From Bremia lactucae (taxonomy: Eukaryota > Oomycota > Peronosporomycetes > Peronosporales > Peronosporaceae): a stretch of 45,165 nucleotides of DNA. Numbering within the stretch: position 1 is the stretch's first letter; the number at the start of each line of letters is the position of its first letter. The notes beneath the pieces were generated by a model. The model saw only the letters and a list, made by a program, of their open reading frames with translations, made no database searches and had not been told where the DNA came from. The DNA is taken from assembly GCF_004359215.1 (NCBI RefSeq), contig NC_090610.1:4782485-4827649 (forward strand), given 5' to 3'. Both the position numbers and the translations under genes were made by a program. Shown here in pieces: positions 11,419 to 20,312 of this stretch.

Positions 11419-11433
11419 TTTCAAGTGCTACCA
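11419..11433 (-). other. Primer-binding site of copy A
   Basis: Two bases beyond the LTR end (CCGCCTACA), the minus strand reads TGGTAGCACTTGAAATC, which begins with the TGG expected to pair with a tRNA 3' CCA. The match extends a little below the stated start. The same sequence follows the LTRs at 17912 and 41988. The tRNA identity was not determined. Confidence 0.55.
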
Positions 11434-11435
11434 AG

Positions 11436-11944
11436 TGTAGGCGGGTACGTCGTAATGCGGCCACGCTCAACTTAGACACACACCCTAGCACAGCGAGGAA
11501 CCGGTTAGACCTGCTTCTCTTGCGTGCAGTTAGGTAGTTGTGGTGGGCGCGTTAGCGACCTCACCTAACACACTAAGTACTCTGGTTAAGTGTCGTCACG
11601 GGAGCGGTAATCCGGCTCCTCGTGCGCACTTACCAATTAGGAAGTAGTTTTCAGACTGATTTATATTTAATCGTATTAAATGTAAATACCTATTTTTATC
11701 AATCAAAAATGTCATCTCTGTAGATAACACTAATATGTATTGCGAGCGTATCTTTCTAGATACCTCGCGTAACGGATGGCGCTAGGCGTCATCCCTTCTC
11801 ATGTGCATGCACCTGTGTGCATTAGGGTTGGTCACAAATGTGAACCACACCCGAGTGGTGGGTCTAGTTTCTTGTTTTGAGTAATTGACACCAAGTGTAC
11901 TTAACGGGGACTGTGTTACATTAAGGCAACTTTAGCCCGTTACA
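11436..11944 (-). mobile_element. LTR family 1, shared by copies A and B
   Basis: On the minus strand the LTR runs from TGTAACGGGC (11944) to CCGCCTACA (11436), 509 bp. On its A side it is followed by the primer-binding site and gag, so it is the 5' LTR of A. On its B side it is preceded by a purine-rich tract and the pol tail of B, so it is also the 3' LTR of B. From 11436 to 11866 it is identical to the B 5' LTR at 17912-18342; the last 78 bp (U3 start) differ markedly. Confidence 0.85.
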
Positions 11945-11960
11945 CCATTCCCCCTTAAAG
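11945..11960 (-). other. Polypurine tract of copy B
   Basis: On the minus strand CTTTAAGGGGGAATGG directly precedes the LTR start TGTAACGGGC. This is where second-strand priming is expected, and it fixes this LTR as the 3' LTR of B. Confidence 0.7.
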
Positions 11961-12073
11961 AACGAATTTACATTTTAAATTCGTCAAAAAAGAGCGAGGA
12001 ACTGCGAGCAGCTTTCGCACCGCTAGTTCACTTAACACTCTAGCGACCTGTGTTCACATACACGGTGCCAAAG

Positions 12074-13150
12074 ATGCCACCGAAAAGGGGCCACGTTGGT
12101 GGGTCGTCTGCGAAGACGACCACTCAACCTCGCCCTAAGCGCACGCGCCGCGTGTTAACGCCGGCAGCGTCTAATGCCTTAGTCGAAACGCAGACAGCTA
12201 CTGCTGCTGTCGCGTTAACGGGGCTAAAGGATCCATCCCAGTTTAACAGTGAGGATGCTGATCCGTCGCTTATTGTCGACTGACTACAATGAGTCGACAC
12301 CGTTGCCGTCACCTCATAGTAGTGATGCGGACAACGAGCTCATGAGGAAGGACGATGGCGCATTATTGCCCATTCAAACTTCTCTCATGCCTCACAACAC
12401 GGAGACAGCATCATTTACGAATGCTGTCTCGTCGTCTGCGCTGGAAAGCGCAGCGACAGGTAATGAGAGCCCATAAGGGCGCAGCCGCTTCTCCGTTGGG
12501 TAAAACCGCAACGCCTTATGCTCGGACCATAATCCATAATGGTTCTGACATAGATGATTCGGAGCCTAAACCTGCCGACGACACGTGAACGTGCTCAGTC
12601 AACGCTACTTCTGCTAGTCCATTTGAGACTAGCGAAGAGGTCTCAGCTGGTGCTCCTTTACATAGGCAGCCATCAAGCCGGACACGTCAATACGTAGGTT
12701 ATCGATCGGTTCCAAGAATCAAAACTCTTCGGGTAACCTTACCATTGAACGAGGATCTGTTTTCTTTGCCTCACGGAGCGGTGGGTAAGCAACCTTCCAA
12801 CAAGGAAGCGTTGGTCCCACCCGTATCCATCAGTGCAGGCGGCACCCGATAGGAGTGGCGATCTCGTCCACCTACTCGCGGCTGCCTTACCTTCGTCCGT
12901 TCAGTCATAGGCGTTAAGGGCTGCTGAAGGACGTATTGCGGATCTCGAGGGATAAGTCTCGCGACTGACCTCGGATCTTTTCTTATGTTTGAGCGAAGGT
13001 TCGTCAGGGTTATGAACGCCTGAAGACTCGCTTGGACCTTTTCGAGAGGATAATGCTGAGGGATCCGCGTTACTCGCGTGATGTCTCTCGCTCGCCGAGT
13101 CTTGTTCGTGGTGGGAGGAGTCGGTCGGCTGATAGCTTTTCGCCTTCACC
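12074..13150 (+). pseudogene. Antisense accessory ORF of copy B, degraded
   Basis: It starts ATG at 12074 (a more upstream in-frame ATG is at 12050), 129 bp from the 3' LTR, and reads MPPKRGHVGGSSAKTTTQP followed by a basic PKRTRR. Later frames give DYNESTPLPSPHSSDADN and IIHNGSDIDDSEPK, and a segment TSEEVSAGAPLHRQP. All of these recur in the copy at 26460, which allows the frames to be joined by comparison. The C-terminal helical part lies opposite the chromodomain and integrase tail and holds several stops here. Function unknown: an acidic Ser/Pro-rich N terminus, a basic patch and probable helices. Neither part resembles gag with a zinc knuckle. Confidence 0.55.
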
Positions 13151-13499
13151 GTCCCTCTCACCCGAACGACGCTCGACTCACAGTCGACGTCACCATCGGT
13201 CTCCTTAGACGGATGGGGATATGTGACCTCATTTGGGTCTACACACCATTTCAGACGACCCACGTAAAATACGGCGAAAGAATGAGCCTATAATTTAGGT
13301 CTCCAACCTCTTCGACCTCCGTTAAGGGCCCAATGAAACGCGGCAACAACTTCGTAGTACCTCCAGGTAGTACAGAAAATGCATTCTTAGGTAGGGTAGC
13401 AGTACTTAATAGTACCTTTTCACCCACTCTAAAGCGTTCATTATTTTTGCGACCATTTCGGTCCGCATGTTCTTTTTGCTTGTCCTGTGGGCTTGCCAT
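12620..13499 (-). pseudogene. Integrase C-terminal domain, linker and chromodomain of copy B
   Basis: Minus strand: 13499-13251 gives KVLLSTATLPKNAF, KLLPRFIGPL and ends LNYRLILSP, the GPF/Y-type integrase tail. 13263-12901 continues with DPNEVTYPHPSKETDGDVDCE and a Ser/Asp/His-rich linker. At about 12830-12640 a chromodomain is still readable (RFLVGRLLTHRSVRQRKQI, QW, GYPKSFDSW) with in-frame stops. Domain order and spacing match copy C and the element at 44350-45165. Confidence 0.7.
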
Positions 13500-13640
13500 C
13501 GCGTCACGTACTTTTCGTGTGATGGCTAATCGCTAATCGCTCATCCGCAAAGCGTTGACCTCGCTCACGCTTTTAGCATCAAACTCGTCTATGATACCGC
13601 CGAGAGGTCGGTCATAAGGCTAATTTTTATTGACCACTGC

Positions 13641-14373
13641 TTAACTGGCAGGGTCACTAGGGCAAATTACTATCTTTGAGATGATACCCTCGCGGGTCAT
13701 CGTCGTATTGACGAAACTATGTCCCTCTTTCGCACCGGGCATAGTGAGGGGCCCTCCCCCACTAAGACTCGGGGTGTGCACAAACGAGACTGGCGTCCGA
13801 GGATGGCGCAGTCCATTAATATAAAACGGTGTCTCACCCGTGCTGGCGTGGACACTGTTATTTATACCGAACTCCACAAAGGGCAATTGCTTGCTCCACT
13901 CTTCGGGAGTTGCTATAGGGATCACAAGGTGACAGCTGATGCCATAACATGACATCGCTGTAGCTAAAGCGATTTAGCTTAGCTTTCAGGTGCGACGGGA
14001 GGGGAACCTTTCGTCCACCAAAGTGATGCAACAGTAGGCGACAATGGTCGTCCTGACTGAAGCTCTCTTTTACCTCAGTGGCTAATGAGCCTGTCACGTG
14101 GTATGCCTTCATGGCTGCCAACGTTGACCGCTGAAATTGTGCTTTAGCACTAGACACACTTTCCTGGTGTCTCACCTCGAAGTCTGGTCTGCGCGATAAA
14201 GCGTCAGCCAAGACATTTGACTTACCCGGCTTGTATATAACTTTTAAATTAAATTCAGAGAAGAATGTAAGCCATCTTGCCATTCTAGGCGAGAGGTGCG
14301 GTGGGTTTATTGCGGTACGCAGTGATGCGTGATCCGTATAAACCACAAATGGTTCGGTGTCCAATAGGTGCAC
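13641..14373 (-). pseudogene. RNase H and deleted integrase of copy B
   Basis: 14373-13858 encodes PFVVYTDHASLRTA, MARWLTFFSEFNLKVIYKPGK and ADALSRRPDFEV, the RNase H end typical of Gypsy, followed by the pre-integrase segment ending WHQLSPCDP near 13920. The next residues, IATPEEWSKQLPFVEFGINN (13915-13840), already belong to the far end of the integrase core. The zinc-binding domain and catalytic core are missing. In copy C these two anchor points lie about 520 bp apart, so B has an internal deletion with its junction near 13918. Confidence 0.8.
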
Positions 14374-14908
14374 ACGAAATTTGACAAGAGCATACTTTAT
14401 TGAAAGTAGTTCTTTGTCATATACGGGTAATTCAGTTCCGCGGCTTTTAAAAGCCGGGACTGATAAGAGATGACGCGGTCAACGCCGTCGTCATCCCTTC
14501 TGCATGAGCGCGCTGCCGATTGCAAAGTTACTTGCATCGTAGACGACGCTAAAGGGCTTATCCTCGTCTGGTAATGCCAAGACCGGTCTACAAGAGATTG
14601 CTTCAGTGATGTGAACGCATCATCTTGTTCTTTTAACCAAACCCATTCTGCGTTCTTTTGAAGGAGCTAAAATAATGGTTTAGTTTGCTCTGCATAATTC
14701 TTGCTATATTTATTTAAGTAATTAGCGAGCCCTAGGAATTGGCGCAATCCTTCACATGCCGTGGGATTGGCCATTCCTTTACTAAGTTTATCTTGTCTGG
14801 GTCTGCTCGTACACCATGTGTACCAACGATGCAGCCCAGTACAGGTATCTCAGGGACCCCCATGACGCACTTTTGCAAGTTGACGTACAATTGGGCGTCC
14901 TTTAAAGT

Positions 14909-15579
14909 CTATAACTTAGCGTCTAAATGATGCTTGTGCGACTCTATTGCACGCAGCCCGTCCTCGGCCCTACTACGCACGAATACATCGTCAAAGTAAT
15001 GGGACGCGTAGGCACGGTGCTGACGCATCACGTGAGCCACCACTGGGTTGAATGTAGGCGGTGGGTTTTCCAATTTTAGGGCGTCACAAGCCACTCCCAA
15101 AGCATACCGCTTGGGGTGCTTACTGCCGTTTTGGCTACATCGGACTCCTCTCATGAGTACCTGATACTAGCCATCCTTCAAATTCAACGGGAAAAGATAG
15201 TTGACTTTCCCATGGAGTTCAACAAGACATCTGTCCGCGGGATTGGCGCTTGCGCCGGTACGGTCGCCGTATTCAGCTTATTGTAAGCATGAACCACGCG
15301 CCATCCACCTGTGGCTTTACGCACACAAAAGGTCGGGCTGCAGTGAGGCGATTTGCTCTCACGCACATGTCCCGCCTTGGCTCGCTTGTCGAAGAACTCA
15401 TCGATATAATCGACTTGTTCTTTCGGCAACGGCCATTGCCTGGTCACACAATACTTGGTGCCAGGTTCGAGGTCTATCTCGTGCCCGATGCCCCTATCTG
15501 CTGGTAGGCGGCTCGGCACTTCTTCTGGGAACACATCACGATGTTTCCACAGAACCTCGAAGAACGGACTGTATCTCAA
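14909..15579 (-). pseudogene. Reverse transcriptase of copy B, frameshifted
   Basis: 15579-15184 contains HEIDLEPGTKYCVTRQWPLP, KSPHCSPTFCVRKATGGWR and PAQAPIPRTDVL. 15154-14909 contains HYFDDVFVRSRAED with an intact YxDD catalytic motif. A frameshift between 15184 and 15154 separates the two, removing the DGYYQ-type segment from a continuous frame. The RT region continues to about 14500 with further indels before RNase H. Confidence 0.8.
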
Positions 15580-15899
15580 GGCATTCCAGCCTTGAGCAGC
15601 GAACCGTGTATTTGTATTTTTGTCCGTTCTAGATCACTCTTGTCCATTGTGGACGACGAGCAACAGTCCACCAAGTCCTCTTTTGGAACTGGTGTGACTA
15701 TTTCGTGGATCTTTCCTTCCTTTAACTCGGCAAGGAACAGACCCCACGACATTTCCGGGAGATTTACTATCTCCTCGGTAGATTTAAAGACTTGACGGAG
15801 CACCTCAACTGAGGATGCCTCTGCAATTTCGTCTTTGGCGGCCTCGAACACCTCGTTCAAAGGCCCGTCCTCGCTAATAGGAACTGATACAAACGTCAC
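15576..15899 (-). pseudogene. Protease-RT linker of copy B
   Basis: The 107-codon frame has GPLNEVFEAAKDEIAEASSV, MSWGLFLAELKEGKI and similar acidic helical text. It lies directly upstream of, and overlaps by a few bases, the RT start. No enzymatic motif. It corresponds to the linker that separates protease and RT in this family and aligns with 9300-9570 of copy A. Confidence 0.65.
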
Positions 15900-16083
15900 T
15901 CTCCGATTGTCACTCGTTTAGACGTGCCTTTGATCGTCCTAATCTGTCGGGTATTCGCTCTCTGAGTAACGACGAGATTTTTGGGAAGCGGGTGCCGTTG
16001 CTCTCCTGGCTAACGCACCCCTTCCAATCGCACCAGGCTCTAGGCGCCGTGCCGGTTCATGCGACGCTTGACTTCCTGTCAGC

Positions 16084-16703
16084 TCATCGTCTGCTGCCAC
16101 AGGATTTTATGCTCTGTGCAGGAAATTCGAAAGCATGACTACTTGTCATCGTCCTTTTCACTACCCCAGTCTCCACGAGGTGGGTAGGAATTGGTGACGT
16201 TTGACATCCCGTCAACGCACCCTCGACTGTGTTCGACACGACATCAGTTACATACACCTCTCGCAGGAGCACACCCCTTCCGGTGTCCTGCGTAGAGCTC
16301 GAAACTGTGCGTGTATGCCAGTCTATCCATGGTTGGTACTTCGCCAACCATGGCATGCCTAGGATGAGGTCATAAAGACTCTCCATTCCTAGCACTGTGA
16401 ACTTCTCTTTACAAGAAAAGTCACTAAAGCTGAAAGCGAGTTCTACCTGAACTCCCTCAGAGTTAATGAGTGCGGCGTTCGCTAAAGAACGGTCGCCTCT
16501 TCTCGCTTGCCAAACTGTCAAAGCGACTCAAACATCGCCGGTCTCTTTCTTAGAGCCGCGAGTTTTACAAAATTTTGTGATGCACTCGAATCCACTAGGA
16601 GGGTCATCACCTGGTCATAGCCTCGTACTTGAGCGCTATAGAGCAGCAGGGTTGATGTCCGAAATTTTAAGACCTCAGGGACTATGCTACCCATTTGTTC
16701 CAC
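16084..16703 (-). pseudogene. Protease of copy B with altered active site
   Basis: The first piece (16703-16518) contains LLVDSSASQNFVKLAA: the active-site DSG is DSS, and a stop follows soon after. The second piece (16521-16084) continues with ANAALINSEGVQVELAFSFS and YDLILGMPWLAKYQPW. The Gly to Ser change in the active-site triplet and the split frame make an active protease unlikely. Confidence 0.8.
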
Positions 16704-17787
16704 AACTCTAAAGTTAGGGGTAGTTTCAGAGTCCGCGTGAGTGGGGCATCCCGCCCCTTCTGCGCTCCTGCATTTCCCGACCTCTCAGTGGTCGATGCAG
16801 AATTCATGCGTCTCACACGCTGGTTCTTGCCATCGCTCTTCGAAAAGGGAGTCCTCTTGTGGTATCTATCCCCAGCAGGAACCCTGGCATAGCAGCCCAT
16901 CATATGGCCGCGCATGCCGCAATCATAGCAGACAACGTCTGCATTGCCCAACTCCATGGGAGTAGCATCTGGCCTCTCGGCCGACGGCTTATACCAAGCT
17001 GTCGCCGAGGCACTGTTGTAGGATTGCTCCTCAACTAAGGCAATTTGGATTGCCTCTTCCATCGTCGACGGCACCTTTCTGAAAAGGGCCTGTCGCGATG
17101 GGCTATGCCGTAGTCTGTTCATAAACGTGGGCACCTTTTGTGCTCCGGAATCGGACCTACGGTAATGGACGCCGACAGCGAGCGCATCACTTGCACATAC
17201 TCTTGCAGAAATCGCTTCGCCTGTTGCGCTCCAAGGTACCGCGCCTGAAGCAACACTTCGTTGTTCGGCGGCTGGTACATGGCGCGAATCTTTTTCTTGA
17301 AGATCGCCCATGTAGGGAACGCCTATCTGTCCGCCATAAGCGCCGAGTAAGCCCACTCTGGGGCCTCACCGCGCAGGTGCGACATGGCGTACGACACCAT
17401 TCGGCTGTCTTCCTCGTGCGCGACACCGCATTGCTGCACGGCTAAAAGCCAGTCGATTTTCGTGTGCGCCGCAGATCCATTGAACTTGGGCGGTTCCATC
17501 CGAATGGGCCTCGGCTGATGCGCCTGGGCATCAGCCGAGGTCCATTCCGATGGAACCGGCAGAGAGCATCTCAACAGTCCTGATTTAGCCTCGCTCCGAG
17601 ACTGTTCGTGCCTCAGCTCATCCTGAGTCTGAGTGACGGACTCCGCCGCAGCATGGCTCTGTGCCTCGGACGCGGCTCTCCGCTGTCCGAGCACGAATGC
17701 CTCAAACTGCTCCAACTGCGCAACGTGTTGCTTAGGAGGACTGCAAATGAGCCTGGCCAGGGCTTGTTCACCAAGATCCTGCGCCAT
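16682..17787 (-). pseudogene. Gag of copy B, frameshifted
   Basis: Starts at the Met of MAQDLGEQALARLI (17787) and runs to the stop at 17323. The second frame, 17356-16682, encodes the rest of gag with a degenerate zinc knuckle, CYDCGMRGHMMGC, in which the last spacing is three residues instead of four. The break at about 17330 is identical to that of copy A. Confidence 0.8.
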
Positions 17788-17892
17788 ATGCCTTACCACC
17801 TCTCGATGATGTTCGGAGAGGTGGGGAAATGAGCCTAATCGATGTTGAAGCTCATCCTCACGTACACACGTAGAGAAGCGGGTCGTGGGAAA

Positions 17893-17909
17893 GATTTCAA
17901 GTGCTACCA
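17893..17909 (-). other. Primer-binding site of copy B
   Basis: TGGTAGCACTTGAAATC on the minus strand, two bases after the 5' LTR end CCTACA. Identical in position and sequence to the sites following the LTRs at 11436 and 41988. Confidence 0.6.
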
Positions 17910-17911
17910 AG

Positions 17912-18435
17912 TGTAGGCGGGTACGTCGTAATGCGGCCACGCTCAACTTAGACACACACCCTAGCACAGCGAGGAACCGGTTAGACCTGCTTCTCTTGCG
18001 TGCAGTTAGGTAGTTGTGGTGGGCGCGTTAGCGACCTCACCTAACACACTAAGTACTCTGGTTAAGTGTCGTCACGGGAGCGGTAATCCGGCTCCTCGTG
18101 CGCACTTACCAATTAGGAAGTAGTTTTCAGACTGATTTATATTTAATCGTATTAAATGTAAATACCTATTTTTATCAATCAAAAATGTCATCTCTGTAGA
18201 TAACACTAATATGTATTGCGAGCGTATCTTTCTAGATACCTCGCGTAACGGATGGCGCTAGGCGTCATCCCTTCTCATGTGCATGCACCTGTGTGCATTA
18301 GGGTTGGTCACAAATGTGAACCACACCCGAGTGGTGGGTCTAATTACTTTATTTAAGTAATTGATCATACCCTTAAGAGCACCAAGCGTACTTAAAGGGG
18401 ACTGTGTAGCATTAGGGCAACTTTAGCCTGTTACA
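17912..18435 (-). mobile_element. LTR family 1, 5' LTR of copy B
   Basis: Runs on the minus strand from TGTAACAGGC (18435) to CCGCCTACA (17912), 524 bp. Identity to the LTR at 11436 is perfect up to 18342, then breaks down. The host-side flank begins TACTA at 18436. Confidence 0.85.
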
Positions 18436-18981
18436 TACTACATGAATTTGGTGACATTACGTACTTCTTGGTCCAAGTAATGTACATAAATTTATCTCAA
18501 GATGCTTTAGGTCGGCGCGGCTGTTGCTTTCGCCAACTAATTGCTTATGCATTCAAATAATTCAGTTTTTGAATCGGAGGGTGCTGGATCTCGTATAAAT
18601 TTTATAACTTTGTGGACCTTTCGAATATTTGATCAATCACTCGTTCATTATAACAATTGCTGCCAAAAAAATGAAATGTGTCAGTGGCTGGGGCTACTTG
18701 ATGCATGATGTTCGTCATGCTTCAAGTAGCCCCAGCCACTGCCGAAAAGCGCCGCCGAGTTCTGTAATTTTCTCGTCCACATGCAAGCATGCGTCTAAAT
18801 TTTAAGAAAGGATTTACCGTATAGTGTTGAGGTGCAAACGTGACGCATTCTTACAATCCACCACCGTTATGTACATGTGTCCTCCAGGATAACTGATAAT
18901 AAAGATTTTAGGTGCGATTTCTTCAGAAAGCAAATTAGCTTCTGTCTATCTAACGCAGCCATGAGCAGCCAAAAGAATAAA
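18436..18981. other. Intergenic stretch with a long hairpin
   Basis: No gene is seen between the Gypsy array and the 3' end of the kinase gene. The stretch contains a near-perfect 27-bp-arm inverted repeat (listed separately). Confidence 0.6.
18682..18741. repeat. 27-bp-arm hairpin
   Basis: The arm 18682-18708 (CAGTGGCTGGGGCTACTTGA plus 7 bases) pairs with 18715-18741 with a single mismatch; the loop is TGTTCG. It lies about 240 bp past the kinase stop. A transcript would fold into a strong stem: a possible small-RNA precursor, terminator, or small inverted-repeat element. Confidence 0.85.
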
Positions 18982-20239
18982 TTACATTTTCTTCCTTGAA
19001 TACACTGAAAATAATTGCGCTTGTCGATTTTCCTGTAATGCCATTGCCACTTCATAAGCAGACGGCCGCTGCTTTGGGTTAACATGCAGCAGCCGTTTGA
19101 TGATGGCACCAATTAAAGGCGGGATAGATATAAAATTAATACACAAATGACACGACTTGGGGCTGCAAGTCGCATCAAGATGGCCAAACATTTCTCGTCG
19201 CCAGTTTCTATTGGTCAGCAAATATGTCGGCCCACCTCGAAAGCCCCAAACTACACATTGCACAAGCTAAATAATACACAAAACAACATGAAAAATTCAG
19301 ATCAGCATCGAAGATATAATACATAAAGCTCTACGCACAACTTACTATCACTCCTGCGGCCCACATGTCGGCAGCCGCACCATCAAATCCCGGCCGTGGC
19401 GGTACCATTCTCTGATGCGACCTCACTTCAGGCGACACAAACACCGGTTTACACTTGATGCTTACATTTCCTGTGCCCACGAGGCCTCTGTTATCCATAA
19501 TTTGACTACTTCCTAAATCAATAATCCTTGGAGACGCTCGTACATCCACTGCCACATTGTACACGTCTAGATCCAAATGCGCTACATTTTGAGCGTGTAA
19601 ATACGTTAATGCTCTTACAATGCCCTTAAATATTTCAATGCCTTCGCGCATCCAATCATGTCCAGTATCTCGGTATACATAGGAGATGCACTCCAGCTTG
19701 GTCGGAGCTGCTCCGTGTTCATGCACAAACTCGTGTAAGTGCTTAAACATCAATTGGTGTACTTGTCGATGGGCATAGGCCAGTAAACTGCCATTGGCTA
19801 CGTACTCGGTTGCCACGTATTGATTAAAGGCATCACTAGCATACTCCCAACGAATCATGTAGGCGTTCGCTAGTGGAGCGTCAAGGCCGCCAACCTGAAG
19901 CTGGCCCATTACACGAATCTCGCTCTCGACGTCGTCGTGCTGCAGCAAAACTTGAGCCCGATCCATGATTTTTAGCGCCACAGGAATCTGTAAGTCGGTG
20001 GCTTGATCAATTTTGAAGTAAGTACCGGCGAGCACCACACCACAGCGACTGACTGCTAATTGCCGCTCGCGACGACGGAGGGCAATGACTCCAAAATTAG
20101 AATCCCAGGCAAGGTAGACGCTAGGCACGTGCATGAAGAACGGGCGACTATGAATGGACACAGCAGGATGACTAAAGATTTCGTATGGGGGATAAACTCC
20201 ATACTTTGGATATTGCGTCGTCACGAACCACACATCCAT
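18982..20239 (-). CDS. Protein kinase-like protein, two exons
   Basis: Spliced from exon 1 (20239-19346) and exon 2 (19266-18982), about 392 residues. The intron, 79 bp, has GTAAGT and TATTTAG ends and keeps the frame (GVI joined to LVQCVVWG). Kinase motifs: VALKI with the ATP-binding Lys near residue 90, a possible alpha-C Glu near 105-107, HLDLDVYN at 221-228 (HRD variant with the catalytic Asp and the Asn kept), DLG at 241-243 in place of DFG, SPE at 269-271 in place of APE, DMWAAGV, and PKQRPSAYEV near the end. The N-terminal 60 residues and the Gly-rich loop (SRCGVVLAG) are atypical. No membrane segment seen. Substrate unknown; HLD and DLG variants are compatible with activity. An internal Met at about residue 36 is an alternative start. 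Head-to-head with the AAA+ gene, 73 bp apart. Confidence 0.85.
19267..19345 (-). other. Intron of kinase gene
   Basis: Minus-strand ends GTAAGT...TATTTAG. Removing 79 bp joins two frames in phase 0 across kinase subdomain IX; the unspliced frame meets a stop 5 codons into the intron. Confidence 0.8.
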
Positions 20240-20312
20240 CAGTGTTCAAGGAACCTTGCAATGGTGTTTTTAACGAAATGTTGTGCCAACATTGGTTGCA
20301 ATCATTTTCAAG
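20240..20312. promoter_or_regulatory. Short divergent promoter region
   Basis: Only 73 bp separate the kinase ATG (minus) and the AAA+ ATG (plus). Both promoters and 5' leaders must lie here or inside the neighbouring coding sequence, unless the kinase starts further downstream. Confidence 0.5.

Larger units (their letters stand above)
11436..18435 (-). mobile_element. Ty3/Gypsy element copy B (LTR to LTR, 7.0 kb)
   Basis: The minus-strand order is 5' LTR (18435-17912), primer-binding site, gag, protease, RT, RNase H, integrase remnant, chromodomain tail, polypurine tract and 3' LTR (11944-11436). An opposite-strand ORF lies between chromodomain and 3' LTR and overlaps pol. Coding parts are broken by frameshifts, a protease active-site change and an integrase deletion. 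Copy A follows immediately to the left and shares the 3' LTR, so target-site duplications cannot be read at that end. Confidence 0.85.

Noticed and set aside
20283..20312. Upstream GTG start for the AAA+ ATPase
   Set aside because: Eukaryotic gene; the ATG at 20313 has a good context and the extra ten residues lie in the divergent promoter.
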